Both the position numbers and the translations under genes were made by a program. A stretch of DNA of 64,000 bases from Heliocidaris erythrogramma. Its lineage: Eukaryota > Echinodermata > Echinoidea > Camarodonta > Echinometridae. Shown one piece after another: positions 10,846 through 21,568 of this stretch (the first letter of the stretch is position 1; each line of letters opens with the position of its first letter). The notes under the pieces are model-generated. The model made no database searches and was not told the origin of the DNA. It worked only from the letters and a program-made list of their open reading frames with translations. The stretch lies in NCBI GenBank assembly GCA_025617745.1, contig CM046853.1:48352934-48416933 (forward strand), read 5' to 3'.

Positions 10846-11324
10846 TTTCTTAAGACCCTTTCTTGAAATTGAAAATCATACCTTATGACAAAACTAAAGA
10901 AATTATGCATTTCTTTACACTTGCTAAAATTACAGGCTGTTGGGAGTATACATTGCATTAAAGAACTGGAATTTGACCATCTTTGAAACAAATTATCTGA
11001 AAACTGAATTTTATAGAATCATAATTACTTGTGCAGACTCAACAACTCTTTAGAAACAAATATAAAATGCACATACTATAGCTAAATCATTCAAAGTCAA
11101 CTGACTACACAAAGGCATACAACTGAGATATATACCTAATTACAAATCACTCAAATTCTGCTACGTTCAATATAAGAGCTCATAAATTTCCAAACATTCA
11201 TGAATAACCACTAAGAAATAGAAAATAGTAAAACTATTAACTGATCAGAAGGTTAGGAATGATGATTACGAGCTTAGAAACACTGAACAAGAGCAATAAC
11301 GAATTGCTATCAAATAAATTTACT

Positions 11325-11956
11325 CTACACTGTAAAAAATAACTGTAAAACTACAGGTTTCCTGGCCCTTGAAATTACAAGTTATTGCCGTCATTTCAAT
11401 TTTACAGGCTTTTTCCTGTAAAACAACAGCAAGTTTATTGGTTTACCGGAAATCAGCATTTTTTTTTCAATCGCCCGATAAAAAACACCGTTAAAAAAAC
11501 ATTTTCTCATATTTTAACAAGTTACCCTGTTAAATTACCAAATATGTGGGAAAACACTTATATGAATATTCATGAATTTTTAGTAAGCGTATGGTTTGGG
11601 GTTGCCCGATTTAGTAACTGTCACAAAAGGAATAAAAAACTATAAGGTGCATATAAAAGATTGCATTAAATTGAATTAACTAGATAGGATATGTTTAGGA
11701 TAGGATAGATTAAGGTAAAGAATAGGATAACATAAAGCATGGCTATACACTAATAACTGTAAAACTACAGACTTTCTGGCTTTCCTTGAGACTGACTACA
11801 AATTATTTTAAATTTACAGTCTCTTTCCTGTAAAAAAACGGAAATATTTTTTACAGACTGTAGTTTTTTTTTACATGTAAAATAACGTGCACTCCTGGCG
11901 TTTCGACTGCCAGGAAATTTCCTGTAAAAATACCCACATATTTTTTAACAGTGTAG
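11325..11956. mobile_element. TIR element CTACACTGT, nested in the LTR element
   Basis: Begins CTACACTGTAAAAAAT (11325-11340) and ends in the inverse of CTACACTGTTAAAAAAT (about 11940-11956). Inside, a segment of about 90 bp starting TAACTGTAAAACTACAG near 11339 is repeated in direct orientation from about 11753. It is non-coding. An 86-codon frame at 11385-11645 is incidental. Confidence 0.55.
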
Positions 11957-12436
11957 TTAAGATATAATTGAGAAGGACACGCAACTTGAGAACCTGGTCA
12001 TCAATCAATTCAAGACTGGTATCATCTGATTATAAAAATAATAATTATGACTGATGCATGATGACTAAAACGATAAGCATAAGACTGGTAAAATTGTAAA
12101 GCATTAAAATTGTTCAAATCTTTTCACTAAGTTCATTGTTCGCTTTAATCTGGCATTTCCCTTTATTGTTCGATTGTAGAAGCTCACGATAATGGTTCAT
12201 TGTAAGAATGTTATGATCAACACAAAACGATATAAGTACATGTATAAAATCCTCCTGGGGTCAACTGAAAACAGCTACATGCTAATTTTCACAATCAATT
12301 CTGTGACTCTATCTATTTCCTTTGTCGAGAGAAGAAAAATCTAGGGTTCGGCTAATCGTGGTCGTGGATAGGTCCATGTAATCAGGTAAATTGTCGGTAC
12401 ATACGTTCTGAGACGCTGACTGCTATAATCGCTAAA

Positions 12437-13110
12437 TCAAGCTCGGTTTCTCATCTGTGATCGCGGATCGATGGTTGGATCACGGGTCGTGATGATCTCG
12501 GGCACTGAACAAGTAGATTGCTCGTCGTCGGGAGCGGAATCTGGATGTCGCTTGGGTGTGGCGTTACTATCGTCTGCCCATTCATCTTCTCTGTAGACGT
12601 TGTCGAGGTTTCGGCTCATGTCGTCACCTTTCCTACATGTCCTAGGTGGAAGCGGGATCTGCGCAGCGTCTAGCTGGCATGGCTGGCGGTCGTCGGGGCT
12701 TTCATACTGTCGCTCGATCATGTCGATATCGTCGACCTCTGGTTCTGGAACTTTGAAATGGTCTGGAATATCTAGGGGCTCTGGATCCTGCTTCTCTGGA
12801 AGCAGATCGTCCTGCACAGCTGTGTCGGGCTGGCAGTCGTCATGGAGGCAGTGGCGCTGGCGCTCGATATCCTCATCTCTGGAGTTGCCTGGTGGCTCTC
12901 AATCTCTCATGTTTCTCGAGGAGTGAAAGCATACTCTGCGCAGCGTCAAACTCTTGCTGGCAGTCTTTCTCGAGGCCGTCGTGATGGCGCTCGGTGTCAT
13001 CGTGCTGCGACATACCTTCATACCGGTTGTCAGTCTCCTGCGCAGCTTCTGGCTCTAGCTGGCAGTCCTGGTCGAGGCCGTCGCAGAGGCGCTCGTGCTC
13101 TTTGATTTTG
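12437..13110 (-). pseudogene. Acidic retroelement frame with DCQ/AAQ repeats
   Basis: Read on the minus strand downstream of gag, this is a broken acidic, Gln-rich coding region. A motif of the form ERxxDxLxxDCQxxxxAAQ occurs about four times: near 13090-13035, 12992-12935, 12868-12812, and in weaker form at 12715-12655. At least one frame change and a TGA (near 12885) separate copies 2 and 3. The last 126 codons (12437-12817) stay open and end in acidic and basic residues (PRSQMRNRA). I do not recognise the repeat. It sits where nucleocapsid or pol would be expected. No zinc knuckle or protease motif is visible. Confidence 0.5.
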
Positions 13111-13231
13111 AAGTCGTCATCGCCTTCGTGGCTGCTGACTTCGGAGATATTCTCGGCTTCGATAGATGACCTGGACAGGGGGTAATTAATGTAATATACC
13201 TCGTAGTCGTCGTCGCCGTCATAGCTGGTAA

Positions 13232-13504
13232 CTAGAGATTCTTCCTCGACAGCTGGTGTCGGATTGAAAAAGCCTTAACTGCCACCTCGTAGTTGTCGTG
13301 GCCGTCATGGCTGCTAACTGAGGGAGCGAGTTCCTCGAACAAATCTTGGAGGGCGTCTCCTCCAAGATACAGCAATAGTCCAAACTTCTGACTAGCTAAT
13401 GTTACCCCTGATGCTTGCAGATAATTCTGGAATCCTCCCAGCCACTCCAGCCAACGGGGCGTTGTCTCGCACAAGCGAAACATAAATGGTGGGGGTAGAT
13501 CCAA
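13232..13504 (-). pseudogene. Gag-like capsid fragment of an LTR element
   Basis: A 90-codon frame just downstream of the 5-prime LTR and primer-binding site. It matches the start of invertebrate Ty3/gypsy-type Gag in layout: a Pro-rich start (residues 3-7), then PRWLEWLGGFQNYL (about 16-29), a helix with LLLYLGGDALQDLFEEL (about 44-60), and NYEVAVKAF (about 71-79). Family Gag proteins assemble the particle that carries the element RNA. The usual length is several hundred residues, so this copy is cut short by a stop at 13232. The start is the only in-frame Met before the motif. Confidence 0.6.
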
Positions 13505-13677
13505 CTTTCTCTAAACTCGAAGCTCAGTCTCTCTATCAAATTCCCTTCTCTTGTGCCGTATGTTTTCTGGCATAACTCTTCTCCTCTCCTTTTTTTTAGG
13601 CTAAATGCCTAGTAGTAATACTTTCCCCTCCTTCTCAGTGGAAGCCGAATAGTAGGCTTCATCCTCGTCGCCAATTT

Positions 13678-13969
13678 TGTATACTCTTAGGTCAAGAATG
13701 ACTAAGATGTCGACTGTATGGGTTTTGGGCATACAAGTTGACTGTATGGGTTTTGGGCATACAAGTGTCCATTTATTAACAGCTCTAGCTTTATATACAT
13801 AGCCTGATAATCAGCTGGTCATTATCACTGTAGAGTGGGTCATAATAGTGACATATGACAGTTGGGTCAAGTCTAATGGATTCTCATAATGGAGTGTCAT
13901 ATACAGAGACCAGAATAAGCTGTCATTACAAATATAAACAATATACATCATTTAGGGACTTAAGACACA
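13678..13969 (-). repeat. 5-prime LTR, 292 bp
   Basis: Partner of 10582-10845. It carries an extra 28-bp tandem copy of the segment starting GACTGTATGGGTTTTGGG (about 13712-13768), absent from the other LTR. Apart from that only a few substitutions were noticed, which suggests a fairly recent insertion. Confidence 0.8.
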
Positions 13970-14634
13970 TTTACTTTGCAAACACAATAGGTTGAACATG
14001 CATTTTTACAAAGGTATGTCTTCTAAGCAAGCACTCTCTCTCTCTCTCTCTCTATCTCTCTTTCTATATCTCTCTACCCAACCAGTGCTCTCTTCACTCC
14101 CCCTCCACCCTCACTCCTCTCTCTCTCTCTCTCTCTCTTTCCATACTCAACAATAATACTTTGATATAATTATAAGTGTTAAATGATGAATATGGGAAAT
14201 AATGTTGTTTTCAGCAAATCAGTCATTCTGCTGCTAATGTGAATATTTTAGAAGTGTTGTGTTTTTTTTCATTAAAATAAACAATTCTCTATCTCTCTCT
14301 CTCTCTCTCTATAAATATATATTTCTATCTTTCTCTCTCCCTCTTAATCTCTTCCTCACACCGTCCATCTCGATTTATCTCTCTCTTCAAACCCCTCTCA
14401 AAAAAATGCACCTTCTCGAATATGAAAATATGCACATACACTCGCCCCTATACCATCACACTCTCTCTTCTTCTCCTCCTCCTCCTCCTCCATCTTCCCC
14501 CTCTTCTCTCTCTCTCTTTCTCACTCTTCCTCTTTCTTTACCTATCTCTCTCTCTCTCTCTACTTCTCTCACTCTCTTTCTTTCTTTCTCTCTTCCTCTG
14601 TCTCTTTCTCTGTATCTTTATCTGTCTCTGTCTC

Positions 14635-14698
<64 letters not shown>

Positions 14699-14708
14699 AC
14701 TCTCTATA
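13970..14708. repeat. CT-rich microsatellite field with a TG tract
   Basis: Pure CT tracts at about 14033-14053, 14118-14138, 14288-14312 and 14665-14693, a TCC run near 14470-14492, and a TG tract at about 14639-14663. The Ser/Leu-rich frames across it are products of the repeat. Confidence 0.9.
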
Positions 14709-14710
14709 TA

Positions 14711-14926
14711 CAGCCCTGGAAAAAATTATTAGACCAAGCTTCTGTAATAAAGGTACCGTACTATAATATGCATTCAAACTAATGAAAATGATTTGTCTTT
14801 GTATTTCATTGAATGAATAACAAATTCCAGCAATTGTACCTTGCTTTTATGATATTTTATTTCCTTCTTACCTCAAATATAACACTTTCAGTAACCATTC
14901 TTGGTCTAATAATTTTTCCATGGCTG
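14711..14926. mobile_element. Tc1/mariner-like MITE flanked by TA
   Basis: A 216-bp element whose ends are inverted copies of about 28 bp: CAGCCCTGGAAAAAATTA at the left and the inverse of CAGCCATGGAAAAATTATT at the right. TA lies directly outside each end (14709-14710 and 14927-14928). TA target duplication and this TIR style fit the Tc1/mariner superfamily. The centre has no transposase and the element sits in a TA/CT microsatellite. Confidence 0.8.
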
Positions 14927-15893
14927 TATATATATATATATGTCTCCCTCTCTCTCTCTCTCTCCCTCCCTCTCTCTGTTTTTTTGGTTGATTCTCACAC
15001 CTACTTATGTTTTGTTTTCACATTAGGTTGCACGATTTTGTGATATACAAGCACGATAGGCGAGGCTCTTTTAAGGAAAAGCAAACAGCAGTAATAGCGG
15101 GAAAAACTCCTGGAAGATGGCATCGTTTACACTGGAAAAACAAATCCATGGAAATTATGCTATTTCTTATATTTATATGTTTTATTTAATCAATAGAAAA
15201 CAAAAGATTAAATGATGGAAATTATGCTATATCATACATTTTGTATTCTTGGTGTTAACTCTAATAATGATGGAATGATGATAATCCTGTTTGTGGTTAA
15301 CAGCAAAGGGATAATCTATAATACATGTAGATGATATGAGCATTCAAATTGCCCTTTTGGTGTGGTTTTATTCTCATGCAGTTCATTTCTTCCCTAAATC
15401 TATCGTCTCTATTGTAAACATTGATGGCAAAAAGTAAAATCGATTCATTCAACGTGATAGCAGGGTTTTAGTTACAGATATTATGTGTAATAGTGTTGTA
15501 AAATAAGCGTAATTTCCCTTTACTCTTTGAAATATTGTGAGAAGTTTTGAGACATTAAATACCCTCGCTGATGCTAGACTGAGCATGGTTTTGTCCAATG
15601 CTGGTATAAAATAATGATAACCATCATCACGTTTTTCACTTCTTACCCCGTATATATTGTACTGATGGCAGAAACTACTACTCAGTCACCCTAAACACCA
15701 TAAAGCATGTATGTGATTTTCTTTTTGTATATATTTCCATTTAAGGCAATGAGGCATTCATTGAGATAATAAACGCAGAATGGTAACATTCGAAAGGGGG
15801 ACACGTAGAAAGCTCGTATATTCAGAGCCATGTTTGCGAAGCTTTCCTCCTCGTGACAGTTTTCAGATAAACATGCCATAAAGCGCTATTATC
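14927..15893. other. No gene; TA and CT tracts then unassigned DNA
   Basis: TA repeats to about 14941 and CT repeats to about 14979, then AT-rich DNA. Frames at 15007-15189 and 15691-15879 have no recognisable content. Confidence 0.4.
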
Positions 15894-16026
15894 GGGAGGT
15901 TTCCCGCCAAAACATTTTTTATAGCCCGGGAAATAGGCCGATGGAGTCGTTATTCCATAAGGCCCACTAACTGTTGTACAATTTTCTCTCTCTTTTCCCC
16001 CAATATTTCCGCAACCATTAAACTTA

Positions 16027-16065
<39 letters not shown>

Positions 16066-16195
16066 GTTGATGATGTAATGATGTAACAGCGAATGGGCCA
16101 TAATGATGTAACTGTGAGTGGGCCATAAGGACCAACTACTCGATCGGTTTATTTCCCGGGGTATAAAAAAACTGTTTTGGCGGGAAATCTCCTGG
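15894..16195. mobile_element. Foldback element with a CT microsatellite at its centre
   Basis: The left arm (about 15894-15975, with TTTCCCGCCAAAAC and CCCGGGAAATA) is the imperfect inverse of the right arm (about 16110-16195), over roughly 80 bp. The centre holds a pure CT tract (about 16029-16062) and a 30-bp imperfect duplication containing GGGCCATAA. TATC lies outside both ends (15890-15893 and 16196-16199), a possible target duplication. Non-coding. Confidence 0.65.
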
Positions 16196-16199
16196 TATC

Positions 16200-16480
16200 T
16201 CTCTCGAGGTCCCCTTCCCTCTTCCATTATTTTAGTTTTCTTACAGTCTTCGACTATTTCTTAATGAGGATGGATGGAGAAACTTATTCAAACCTCTTTT
16301 TATCTTCCCTGCCATAAATTCAAATATTATTTTCTTCCTTTTCACCTTCAGTCCATTTCACTCTTTCAGCTTGTGTTTATAATTGGAATTTTTTATTTTA
16401 AGGGGAAAGGTTTCTAATGTAGATACCTACATTAGTAGGTATTGTTAATATCATCAATGTGTATATTCAAGCTCGCGTTG
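16200..16480. other. No recognisable feature
   Basis: AT- and CT-rich intergenic DNA leading to the promoter-like block. Confidence 0.4.
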
Positions 16481-16640
16481 TTACGTCACAGTATAAACCG
16501 TCGAACGCGAGGCGTCATTTGCCTGACGTATATAAGATTGCGTCAGCGGCTTGATGTGCGTTTTGACGTTCCATGTGACATCCCACACAAAGGAGTGAAT
16601 GCAAACCGACTCTGCAGCTTATAATGCAAATGAGGCAATC
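16481..16640 (+). promoter_or_regulatory. Promoter-like cluster: CRE words, TATA box, octamer
   Basis: Five CRE-type words (TTACGTCA at 16481, GGCGTCAT at 16511, CTGACGTA at 16523, TTGCGTCA at 16538, TGACGTT at 16564), a TATATAAG box at 16529-16536 and a perfect octamer ATGCAAAT at 16624-16631 fall within 150 bp of CpG-richer DNA. These match known binding words for CREB/ATF, TBP and POU factors. No open reading frame of note follows, so a target gene is not identified. Function is inference from motif density only. Confidence 0.35.
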
Positions 16641-16652
16641 CGCGCGTGCTAC

Positions 16653-16705
16653 CCATAGACAAATTAAAACTACCTTTCCGTCTATAAGTTTTAATTTGTC
16701 TATGG
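16653..16705. repeat. Perfect 19-bp hairpin
   Basis: CCATAGACAAATTAAAACT (16653-16671) and its exact inverse (16687-16705) are separated by a 15-base loop. It lies just after the promoter-like cluster. It is short for a microRNA precursor and could equally be a tiny foldback element. Confidence 0.7.
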
Positions 16706-17496
16706 TGCAAACTGAAGGGTGGGTAATTGCTTTGAATGATTGATAAATTAATTGGCTCTATCTATTGGCGCATTTATTAACGCAATAGTAATGTCGCCTC
16801 GTATGCAGCGGGCCTAAGCTTGGTGTATTTTTATTGAGATATAGTTTGTAAATTACAGTGTGCCACTGTGAACAATTCTCAATAAACCGTATAAGTTACA
16901 GGATAACTTAACGATTTAAGCCAAAGTTATTCTGCGTATAAGATTCTCATTTCTGAGAATAATACAGTACAGCCATTAAAAAAACATTTTTTATTGAGAT
17001 CCGTGCATTTAGGCCTATGTCTGGTACCATAATTCATACATGGAAAACTCAATCAAGAAATCCTCAAGGCGAAAGGGCCTTGATAGCACATGAATTACCT
17101 TGAAATATGAAGAATTGAGAAAACAAAGTCCTCTTTTAGGAAAGAACCCGTTTACGCCAGAAAGAAAGCACAACGACTTGTGCACCGCTCGAAAAATGGT
17201 TTCAGTGCAGATTGGCAACATTTTGAAAAGTAATGTGCGGAGGCCTACACCTTTCTAAACTTATTATATTTAACACAATTTCTTTAGACCTTAACCGTAA
17301 TAAAATGTTTATAGTAGACAGTATGAAAGTGGCTCGTACTCAGAACATCACATTTCTTTCAATACTGGTTTGAGTTTAATCATTTTATTTCCACGTAATG
17401 CTTTGTATTTGAAGCAATTATATTTTCAAGCCTCTAACTCCCTATCTAATCCTCCCGTTACAAGGTACTTTTAGTTTCATCGATCTGTAGTGGGTC
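16706..17496. other. No gene recognised
   Basis: AT-rich. A 68-codon minus frame at 17015-17221 has no family signature. Confidence 0.4.
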
Positions 17497-17499
17497 ATA

Positions 17500-17675
17500 T
17501 GGGGTGTTGCAAGAAAGTTGCGATTGATTGCAAGTTGCAACTGATCGGTACTGACCAATCAAAATCATTGTTGCAAGCGCATCTTCTTGAATGGGCAGAC
17601 CCTGAACCATTCAGAATGGTTGTTCTAATTTGCTTTACAATTTGCAATTGATTGCAACTTTCTTGCAACACCCCA
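17500..17675. mobile_element. MITE with 3-bp target duplication ATA
   Basis: A 176-bp element starting TGGGGTGTTGCAAGAAAG and ending in its exact inverse, with arms of about 38 bp. ATA flanks both sides (17497-17499 and 17676-17678). A 3-bp duplication fits the PIF/Harbinger superfamily. A second GATTGCAA/TTGCAATC pair lies inside the arms. Non-coding. Confidence 0.75.
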
Positions 17676-17812
17676 ATAGATTCATACAAGAGTTCTCTAC
17701 GACAAAATTAATGTGTGTGATATTTTATTACAGGCGGGTCCATTCTAAATTAAGTTACTAATGACAAATTTGACATAAATATTTCATTAAAAATACCATT
17801 GTATTACATAAT

Positions 17813-18000
17813 ATTATACATAATGTTATAATTTTATATAATACATTATGTATTATATATTACTATCACATATTACGTGTCATAAAACAAATATGTATTA
17901 TATATAAAGGCCTATCTTATACATGTATATCAGATATTATACAATTATTATATACCGTGTATCATTACTATTATATATCATGTATTATGTTACACATGCT
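17813..18000. repeat. AT-rich degenerate TATTATA tract
   Basis: Nearly pure A and T with recurring ATATTATA, ATGTATTATATA and ACATAAT words that read similarly on both strands. A similar tract is at 63180-63345. Confidence 0.7.
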
Positions 18001-19400
18001 ATTATGACGTTTAAACAGATACCCACTGTTTCCTTCAGAGTTCTGCTGTTTTTTTAAATAAAAATATAAATAAATCAATGCATTTTAATACAGGCATCCC
18101 AAAGCAGTCTTGACTGATTTTATTGCATTGCCCATTTTACTGTTTTCAACTGACTAAACTACCTTTTAATCGCTACTCTCTAAAAGAAATGTTATAAAAA
18201 TCATCAAGAAACGACAGTATACTGAAAGGGGGCATTACTTATTAGTATGAGTTGTGCTATAATATTACGCGATGGTGAGTTAGGCCCACTTCTAAGCGAT
18301 CGAAATTCTACCCTATCTGCACCACTTACGGGGGGTCCTAGCAGGGGTATGATATTATTCTAGCCACTGAGAGTGAGTGAGATGCATAAATGTAAAATGA
18401 CGTACATATCGATTAAGCATGCTACACGACCAACATTTTATTCTTGATCTGTATTCGACGATTGATTCTACGTCATAGTTTTTTTTCTCTCTCTCACTTC
18501 CTTTTCCTCTTTCTCTATCCATCGCTCCATCTTTCATATTTCCTATATCTGTAAATAGCAAATTCCTATAGATGAGTAGGATATTATTTACTTCCAAGTC
18601 ATTTTTTAAAAGAAACAATCAGGCCACAGTCAAAAATTAACTCGACCGACAGAACTCAAAGTGTTTTTATTGTTTTTATTATGTTCAAGGAAATTACAGA
18701 ACTGCTCATATTCAAATTAGATTATTTTTTTTTAGATTTCATATATTTCTTTTCATTTCATTTTCATTTGTCAAAGTAACAATTGTACAATTAACCATGC
18801 AAAACTAATTTGACAAAGAAACCAGCTTGCAGAAACATGTTCCGGTTATTACATGAAGAGGATTAAGGTTTATGCAATGGGAACAAAATAACAACAGTAA
18901 AGATTTGGTTAAAGTAATTAAATGAAAATGAGAATGAAAACAGAGACCAGCAAAGAAGCACAGCTTGTGGAAACTCTGGTTTCTGGCAAAATGTACATAG
19001 TAATTCATGCAATACATAACAAATATAATGATAAAAACTTAAAAATCATCATTAAAAACCTAGAAATATGAAACGTCAGGTCACTAAAATGTTTCCACTA
19101 TTGTAAAAAAATATATGTACAGATGTTTAAAATTAGGTTTTCCACGATCTACAATTTAATACCAACAGTGTTCTAAATTGCATTTCGATCGATCTTCGTA
19201 TTTACATTGAATAGAAATTCAGGTTATCGGGTATGACCTTGGCATTTTGCTGAATGTGTTTCTGTAGATAATCTCTGAATTAGATCGATAAAATATCCAA
19301 GACTACGTTCCCTACTGGCAAAAAAGGATGTGAGGAATTTTCTGGGGCTGTGCAATGGATCACTATCTGCGACTGTTAACATGATTTGACTATACTCACA
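18001..19400. other. No gene recognised
   Basis: Mixed AT-rich DNA. Minus frames at 18355-18618 and 18805-19017 lack protein-like content. Confidence 0.4.
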
Positions 19401-19620
19401 CTTGCTCCATTAATGACCCCCCCCCCCCCCCCCTCCCCTCCCACTCTCTCTATCTCTCTCTCTTTCTCTCCGGCTTAATAAGGGAAATTCCCATATTTTT
19501 CTGTTTGTGCAAATTTAGTGATTTTCATCACTTGTGGGTTTTGCACCATTTCTGTTGATTTATTCATTCATTCATTCATTCATTTATTTATTTACTTGTT
19601 TATTAAGGTATCATTCATTT
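19401..19620. repeat. Poly-C run, CT tract and TTCA repeat
   Basis: A C run of about 17 bases starts near 19418. A CT-rich patch follows (19441-19472), then TTCA tetramers at about 19561-19583 passing into TTTA tetramers. Confidence 0.85.
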
Positions 19621-19800
19621 ATTTATTGTTGCAGTGCATGTATTTATATATCTATTTTATTTGTTTCAAAAACGATTTTCTATATATTTTAGATTCCGAT
19701 TGGAGTAAGTCCACATCTTCCCCTGACAGTTTTATTAGACCCATCTATGTATTTTTCAGGAAAATTGCGGTGTCCAGATAGCCAACCCTTTTTTCACTAT

Positions 19801-20040
19801 TTGAGAATCTCTCTCTCTCTCTCTTTCTCTATCTTTGTCACATTCACATTGAATTCATTGCATTCATCCATGACCCGCTTTGCTCTTTCTCTTTCTCTCT
19901 CCTACCCCCCCCCCCCCCCTCTCTCTCTCTCTCTCTTTTCTATCTTTGTCACATTAGCATTGAATTCATTGCATTCATCCATGGCCCGCTTTTCCCTTTC
20001 TCTTTCTCTTTCTCACACGTACACACGCACCCCTCCCTCT
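19801..20040. repeat. Two-copy duplication of about 111 bp in CT-rich DNA
   Basis: The segment ATCTTTGTCACATT...GAATTCATTGCATTCATCCATG...CCCGCTTT occurs at 19831 and again at 19942, each preceded by a CT tract. Each copy is followed by TCTTTCTCTTTCTCT. A C run lies between them at about 19904-19919. Confidence 0.75.
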
Positions 20041-20803
20041 CTCTCTCTCTTCCTATACATATGCATCCTCATATTCGGGTTATATCGTGTTAGTTTGATT
20101 TTGTTTGTCAAACGAACATCATTTTTCTTGGTCTGTGGCTGTACTTTCACTTTTCTACTCCAATGATAATTGATTAAGTTCTCTGTTTCTTTTCAAGGCC
20201 TTTCTATGACATGCACTACTTTCTTCTCCATAGCTTCACCTCACTCACACATCATCCTCATTCACTCACTTCCTCGTTTTAAATTTCCGTCCTTAAGGTA
20301 CACGGATACTATACCTACATATATACCACTTAACATCTTTCATTTATCCTTAACCGGTCCCCAGACGACAATCCGACCTTGCCTTTCTTCATCTCTTTCT
20401 CTCTCTCTCTCTCTCTGTCACCACTCCTTTCCTCACTCGCTTTACAAGCTCTGCTCGGGTTCAACGCTGACTATACTTCAGGGAGCCTTGGGCTGACGTA
20501 AATCGGGGAGAGAACTGTGAAGGTATTAGTCCTGTACAGGAAACTTTAGCTCGTCCGTCTCTCCGCTTCGCTGCTCAAACGGTGCGAAATTCGCCTCCTA
20601 GCTTCATTCTCTATGCAAGCACGGATGCGTGTCATCACGCATTAACCGCCAGCAAGTTTTTTATTATGCTCCTAAAATTGCACTGGATCGTACGCGACCT
20701 CGAGAAACGAGTTTAAAACGTTAAACGAGACTTCTTTCTGTGTAAATATGACAATGAAAATTGCATTATTCATCAATGCAATTCCTAATCATACAGCAAC
20801 TGA
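20041..20803. other. No gene recognised
   Basis: A CT tract at about 20393-20417. The patch at 20545-20720 is somewhat CpG-richer but has no coherent frame or promoter cluster. Confidence 0.4.
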
Positions 20804-21252
20804 CAGTCAGACCCAACTTCGGAAAACTGAGCACAGGTTTATACTGCGAAAACGGCGTATAGAGCAAGATGAATATAGAACCCTCATCGTTTAGTGCGAG
20901 ACAGTGTGTGCAAAAGGCATGGGGAAAATCCTGCATGTCGACCTGCTGTTGAAAATATATTATTATTATATATTTTCAAAAATAATGCTGCGGATATATT
21001 TATTTCAAATGTTCGTCATTTGAAAGTCAATTCATATGGCGAATCATTCACGGATTTTGAAGGTAATTGACACGCAGCATTATTTTTACGAATATATATA
21101 TATATATATATATCGTTGGCAGGTTGACTTGGCAAGATTTTCCCCATGCCTTTTGTACACACTGCCTCGCACTGAACAATGAGGGCTCCATATTCATACG
21201 CCGTTTTCGGAGTATATACCTGTGCTCGGTTTTCCGAAGTTGGGTCTGACTG
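20804..21252. mobile_element. Long-TIR MITE, copy 2, 5-bp target duplication
   Basis: Second copy of the element at 1354-1785, with the same terminal word CAGTCAGACCCAACTTCGG, arms and centre. It differs by scattered substitutions, by extra TATTATTATA sequence near 20958, and by a TA-dinucleotide expansion at about 21091-21111. It is flanked by ACTGA (20799-20803 and 21253-21257), unlike the TAATG of copy 1. Confidence 0.85.
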
Positions 21253-21419
21253 ACTGATGACATTGTGTTGTTTACTTTTAAAGCATACGAAATGTACCTC
21301 CAATAGTCCATGCTCGCAATTTTTCGCAGTTATTTTTAAACCATGTAGGCTATTGTGCGTGCTTATGAGAGTTACGTAATTTCATATTTTGCAGACGTGT
21401 ATTAATCCAATATGATTAT

Positions 21420-21568
21420 TGATGTCTGGAGACCGACCTTGAATGAAAGATCAAGCTCGGTCCATCCGAAAGACGTGACTCAGTTTCGAACTGGGATCCG
21501 TTTGAGTCAGTTTGTAGGCGAAGAAAGAGAGCTGACCGAGTGAACGTACCGCTAAACCAACTCACATC
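21420..21568 (-). mobile_element. tRNA-derived SINE remnant
   Basis: On the minus strand a box-A-like GAGTTGGTTTAGCGGTA (about 21548-21564) precedes a box-B-like CAGTTCGAAACT (about 21481-21492), as in the polymerase III promoter of a tRNA. The spacing is long and the rest does not fold as a tRNA, so this is a SINE head and not a tRNA gene. Confidence 0.45.

Larger units (their letters stand above)
10582..13969 (-). mobile_element. Ty3/gypsy-type LTR element with gag, no visible pol
   Basis: Two LTRs in direct orientation bound a 2.8-kb interior. Read on the minus strand, the 5-prime LTR (13678-13969) is followed within a few bases by TGGCGACGAGGATGAAG, a candidate tRNA primer-binding site, then a gag frame. 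A purine run AAGAAAGGG near 10856-10864 precedes the 3-prime LTR (10582-10845). Between gag and that LTR there is no protease, reverse transcriptase or integrase, only a degenerate acidic coding region, AT-rich filler and a nested TIR element. It looks non-autonomous or internally deleted. No clear target duplication was found. Confidence 0.8.

Noticed and set aside
12600-13185. Plus-strand frames across the LTR element
   Set aside because: They are the antisense of the retroelement coding region, whose minus-strand reading shows repeats and gag motifs.
10582-13969. A clear 5-bp target duplication for the LTR element
   Set aside because: TGTTT on the left and TTTAC on the right do not match; the flanks may have been altered.
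14259-14766. Long Ser/Leu-rich open frames (157 and 114 codons)
   Set aside because: Translation of CT and TG microsatellites. The same applies to frames near 16.0, 19.7-20.5, 26.6, 36.1, 37.6-38.5 and 47.3 kb.
16653-16705. A microRNA precursor
   Set aside because: A 19-bp stem with a 15-base loop is too short and the flanks do not extend the pairing.
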